A stretch of 6,752 bases of DNA, from the NCBI GenBank assembly GCA_030425945.1, contig JAUHZL010000169.1:1-6752 (forward strand), written 5' to 3'. Origin of the DNA: Alphaproteobacteria bacterium. Lineage in GTDB: Bacteria; Pseudomonadota; Alphaproteobacteria; Rhodobacterales; Rhodobacteraceae. Below the pieces are notes generated by a model that was given only the letters and a program-made list of their open reading frames with translations, ran no database searches and was not told the origin of the DNA. Shown in pieces: positions 5,314 through 6,752 of this stretch; the first letter of the stretch is position 1, and each line of letters starts with the position of its first letter. Position numbers and translations under genes: made by a program.

Positions 5314-5369
5314 TCAGAAACCCAGTGAGACTCCAGAGCCTCGGATGCCACGCCCCACGCGCTGGCCTT

Positions 5370-5416
5370 CCGGGCAGGATCAGCCCGGTCCGCACCACCT
5401 GTCCAAAAAGACAGGT
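5370..5416. repeat. Two adjacent perfect hairpins beyond the mttB terminator
   Basis: Hairpin one has a 6-bp stem (CCGGGC at 5370-5375, GCCCGG at 5383-5388) with a 7-nt loop. Hairpin two has a 7-bp stem (ACCTGTC at 5397-5403, GACAGGT at 5410-5416) with a CAAAAA loop. They lie 37-120 bases past the mttB terminator and may act as backup terminators or belong to an unannotated small RNA. No U-tract follows either one on the minus strand. Confidence 0.35.
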
Positions 5417-5452
5417 CCATCGGAAACAATCCAACCAACCGCGCCGGAAGGC

Positions 5453-5489
5453 AAAAAGAACGGCGCGGAGGCCCGTGCCCGCGCGCCGT
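5453..5489 (-). terminator. Rho-independent terminator of the mttB-family gene
   Basis: On the minus strand, ACGGCGCG (5489-5482) pairs perfectly with CGCGCCGT (5467-5460) over eight bases around a 14-nt loop. The last stem bases run into TTCTTTTT (5460-5453). It lies 25 bases after the TGA stop at 5514-5516. Stem, U-tract and position all fit a classic intrinsic terminator. Confidence 0.8.
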
Positions 5490-5513
5490 GATCTTTCGCC
5501 GGATCGAGTCGCC

Positions 5514-6752
5514 TCAGCTGAAGGCGTCGGGCATCGAGGCCTTTCTCTCGAGGACATAGGTGCGCAGGCGGCCCTCGATCTCGGGGTCCAGCATCGGCTG
5601 CTGGTAATCCGCGAGCAGCTTCTTCACGCGTGCGGTGGCCAGCGTGGCGGTGTCGCGGGCGCCGTCCTCGTCCCAGGTCTCGAACGGCTTGTAGTCCAGC
5701 ACCTCGGTCCGCCAGAACGCGTCCTTGAAATGCGCCTGCGTGTGGGCGCAGCCGAGGAAGTGCCCGCCCGGGCCCACCTCGCGGATCGCGCCCATCGCCT
5801 GCGCCTCCTCCGAGACCGACACGCCACGCGCGAGATGGTGCAGCGTCCCCAGTTGGTCCGCGTCCATCACGAACTTCTCGAAGCTCGCCACCAGGCCGCC
5901 TTCCAGCCACCCGCAGGCGTGCAGCATGAAGTTGACCCCGGCCAGCAGCGCCGCGTTCAGCGAGTTGGCGCTTTCGTAGCCCGCCTGCGCGTCCGGCAGC
6001 TTCGATCCGCAGAACCCGCCGCCCGAGCGGTACGGCAGCCCCATCCGGCGGGCCAGTTGCCCGGCCCCCAGCGTGATCTGCGCGGCCTCGGGCGTGCCGA
6101 AGGTCGGTGCACCGCTGTTCATGTCGATAGACGTCACGAACGTGCCGAAGATGATGGGCGAACCGGCCCGGATAAGTTGAGAATAGGCAACGCCGGCCAT
6201 GACCTCGGCGAGCACCTGCGTCAGCGTCCCGGCGACCGAGACCGGCGCCATCGCCCCGCCGACGATGAACGGCGACAGGATCGAGGCCTGGTTCGCGGCG
6301 GCATAGACCTCGAGCGCACCCATCATCGTTGCGTCGAAGGTCAGCGGCGAGTTCACGTTGATCAACGAGGTCATCACGGTGTTCTCCGCGACGAACTCCT
6401 TGCCGAACAGGATCTCGCACATCTCGACCGAATCACGGGCGCGGCTCGGCTCGGTCACCGACCCCATGAAGGGTTTGTCCGACAGCGTCATGTGCGCCAG
6501 AAGCATGTCGAGGTGTCGCTTGTTCACCGGAACATCGGTCGGCTCGCAGACGGTCCCGCCCGAATGGTGCAGCCACTTCGACATGTAGGCCAGTTTCACG
6601 AACTTCTCGAAGTCGGCCATGGTGGCATAGCGGCGCCCTTCCAGCCCGTCCCGCACGAAGGGCGGTCCGTAAACCGGTGCAAGAACAAGGTTCTTGCCGC
6701 CGATGACCACATCCTTGCTGCGATTGCGGGCGACCTGGGTGAACTCCGAGGG
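5514..6752 (-). CDS. MttB-superfamily corrinoid methyltransferase without pyrrolysine (5' end outside window)
   Basis: This family, named for archaeal trimethylamine methyltransferase, moves a methyl group from a methylated amine to a Co(I) corrinoid protein. The frame is open to the right edge, so the GTG at 6710 is internal. 412 residues are present, and about 100 N-terminal residues of a roughly 500-residue family are missing. Numbering from the window edge, visible blocks are GGKNLVLAPVYGPPFVRD (18-35), WLHHSGGTVCEP (60-71), VNKRHLDM and DKPFMGSVTEP. Farther on come RSGGGFCGSKLPDAQAGYES (242-261) and AGVNFMLHACGWLEGGL (271-287). They fit a TIM-barrel methyltransferase. There is no in-frame TAG before the TGA stop, so this fragment contains no pyrrolysine; non-pyrrolysine relatives such as MtgB act on glycine betaine. 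Substrates here could be glycine betaine, proline betaine, carnitine or similar (inference). No corrinoid protein or methyl-tetrahydrofolate transferase gene is visible. A strong terminator follows. Confidence 0.92.
   Translation of the reverse strand, partial: PSEFTQVARNRSKDVVIGGKNLVLAPVYGPPFVRDGLEGRRYATMADFEKFVKLAYMSKWLHHSGGTVCEPTDVPVNKRHLDMLLAHMTLSDKPFMGSVTEPSRARDSVEMCEILFGKEFVAENTVMTSLINVNSPLTFDATMMGALEVYAAANQASILSPFIVGGAMAPVSVAGTLTQVLAEVMAGVAYSQLIRAGSPIIFGTFVTSIDMNSGAPTFGTPEAAQITLGAGQLARRMGLPYRSGGGFCGSKLPDAQAGYESANSLNAALLAGVNFMLHACGWLEGGLVASFEKFVMDADQLGTLHHLARGVSVSEEAQAMGAIREVGPGGHFLGCAHTQAHFKDAFWRTEVLDYKPFETWDEDGARDTATLATARVKKLLADYQQPMLDPEIEGRLRTYVLERKASMPDAFS

Larger units (their letters stand above)
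5124..5452. other. AT-richer non-coding control region
   Basis: I find no convincing gene on either strand between the small ORF and the mttB terminator. Roughly 5120-5320 is clearly lower in GC than the rest of the window. It holds a CtrA-type box (5174-5188), a DnaA-box-like sequence (5156-5164) and four GATC sites within 34 bases (5235-5268). It also holds a perfect 5-1-5 inverted repeat (5272-5282) and an AT-rich palindrome (5295-5313). The 8-mer TTAAGTCA occurs twice, at 5185-5192 and 5309-5316. The part from about 5340 returns to high GC and contains two perfect hairpins (5370-5388, 5397-5416). A 48-residue plus-strand ORF at 5345-5491 lacks a ribosome binding site and coding bias. Confidence 0.7.

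Noticed and set aside
5120..5320. Possible replication origin (AT-rich, CtrA box, DnaA-like box)
   Set aside because: There is only one near-consensus DnaA box, no box cluster, and none of the usual origin-flanking genes; a regulated promoter explains it better.
5345..5491. 48-residue plus-strand ORF (starts MPRPTRWPSG) over the hairpins
   Set aside because: It has no ribosome binding site, mixed third-position composition, low-complexity content, and lies antisense across the mttB terminator.

Overview
The window looks like chromosomal DNA from a high-GC alphaproteobacterium, most likely of the order Rhodobacterales (the Roseobacter/Rhodobacter group). Supporting signs are strongly G/C-biased third codon positions, a COQ10/RatA-like protein and lipoyl synthase nearby, an MttB-superfamily methyltransferase without pyrrolysine, a DUF6456-type protein, and a perfect CtrA-type box (TTAA-N7-TTAAC). 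The lineage is inferred from gene content and cannot be proven from the window alone.

Layout, left to right. (1) 2-769 (+): the C-terminal part of an Amt ammonium channel, cut by the left edge. (2) 770-838: a convergent gap with a 12-bp stem that probably ends transcription from both sides. (3) 839-1288 (-): a COQ10/RatA-family START-like protein, divergent from (4) 1359-1904 (+): hypoxanthine phosphoribosyltransferase. (5) 1901-2464 (-) and 2475-2723 (-): two small membrane proteins I do not recognise, probably co-transcribed and lying downstream of (6) lipA, 2816-3766 (-), which has a recognisable promoter. The hpt gene and the 1901-2464 gene converge so tightly that one CTAG palindrome supplies the TAG stop codon of both. 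(7) 3767-4025: non-coding, with a perfect 11-bp stem. (8) 4026-4859 (-): a DUF6456-domain protein with a possible winged-helix N-terminus, preceded by (9) 4929-5123 (-): a 64-codon small ORF with a good ribosome binding site. (10) 5124-5452: a non-coding, unusually AT-rich stretch carrying the CtrA box, palindromes and hairpins. (11) 5453-5489 (-): a clear intrinsic terminator for (12) 5514-6752 (-): the C-terminal four fifths of an MttB-family corrinoid methyltransferase, cut by the right edge.

Most of the window is housekeeping and nutrient metabolism: ammonium uptake, purine salvage, lipoate synthesis, a quinone-related lipid-binding protein and methylamine/betaine demethylation. There is no mobile element, CRISPR array, phage gene or tRNA. 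The least explained part is the small-ORF/DUF6456 pair and its control region: it lies behind a CtrA box whose spacer holds a CcrM-type GANTC site, with a near-consensus DnaA box next to it. This suggests a cell-cycle- or CtrA-controlled regulator of unknown role, but this is inference from motifs.
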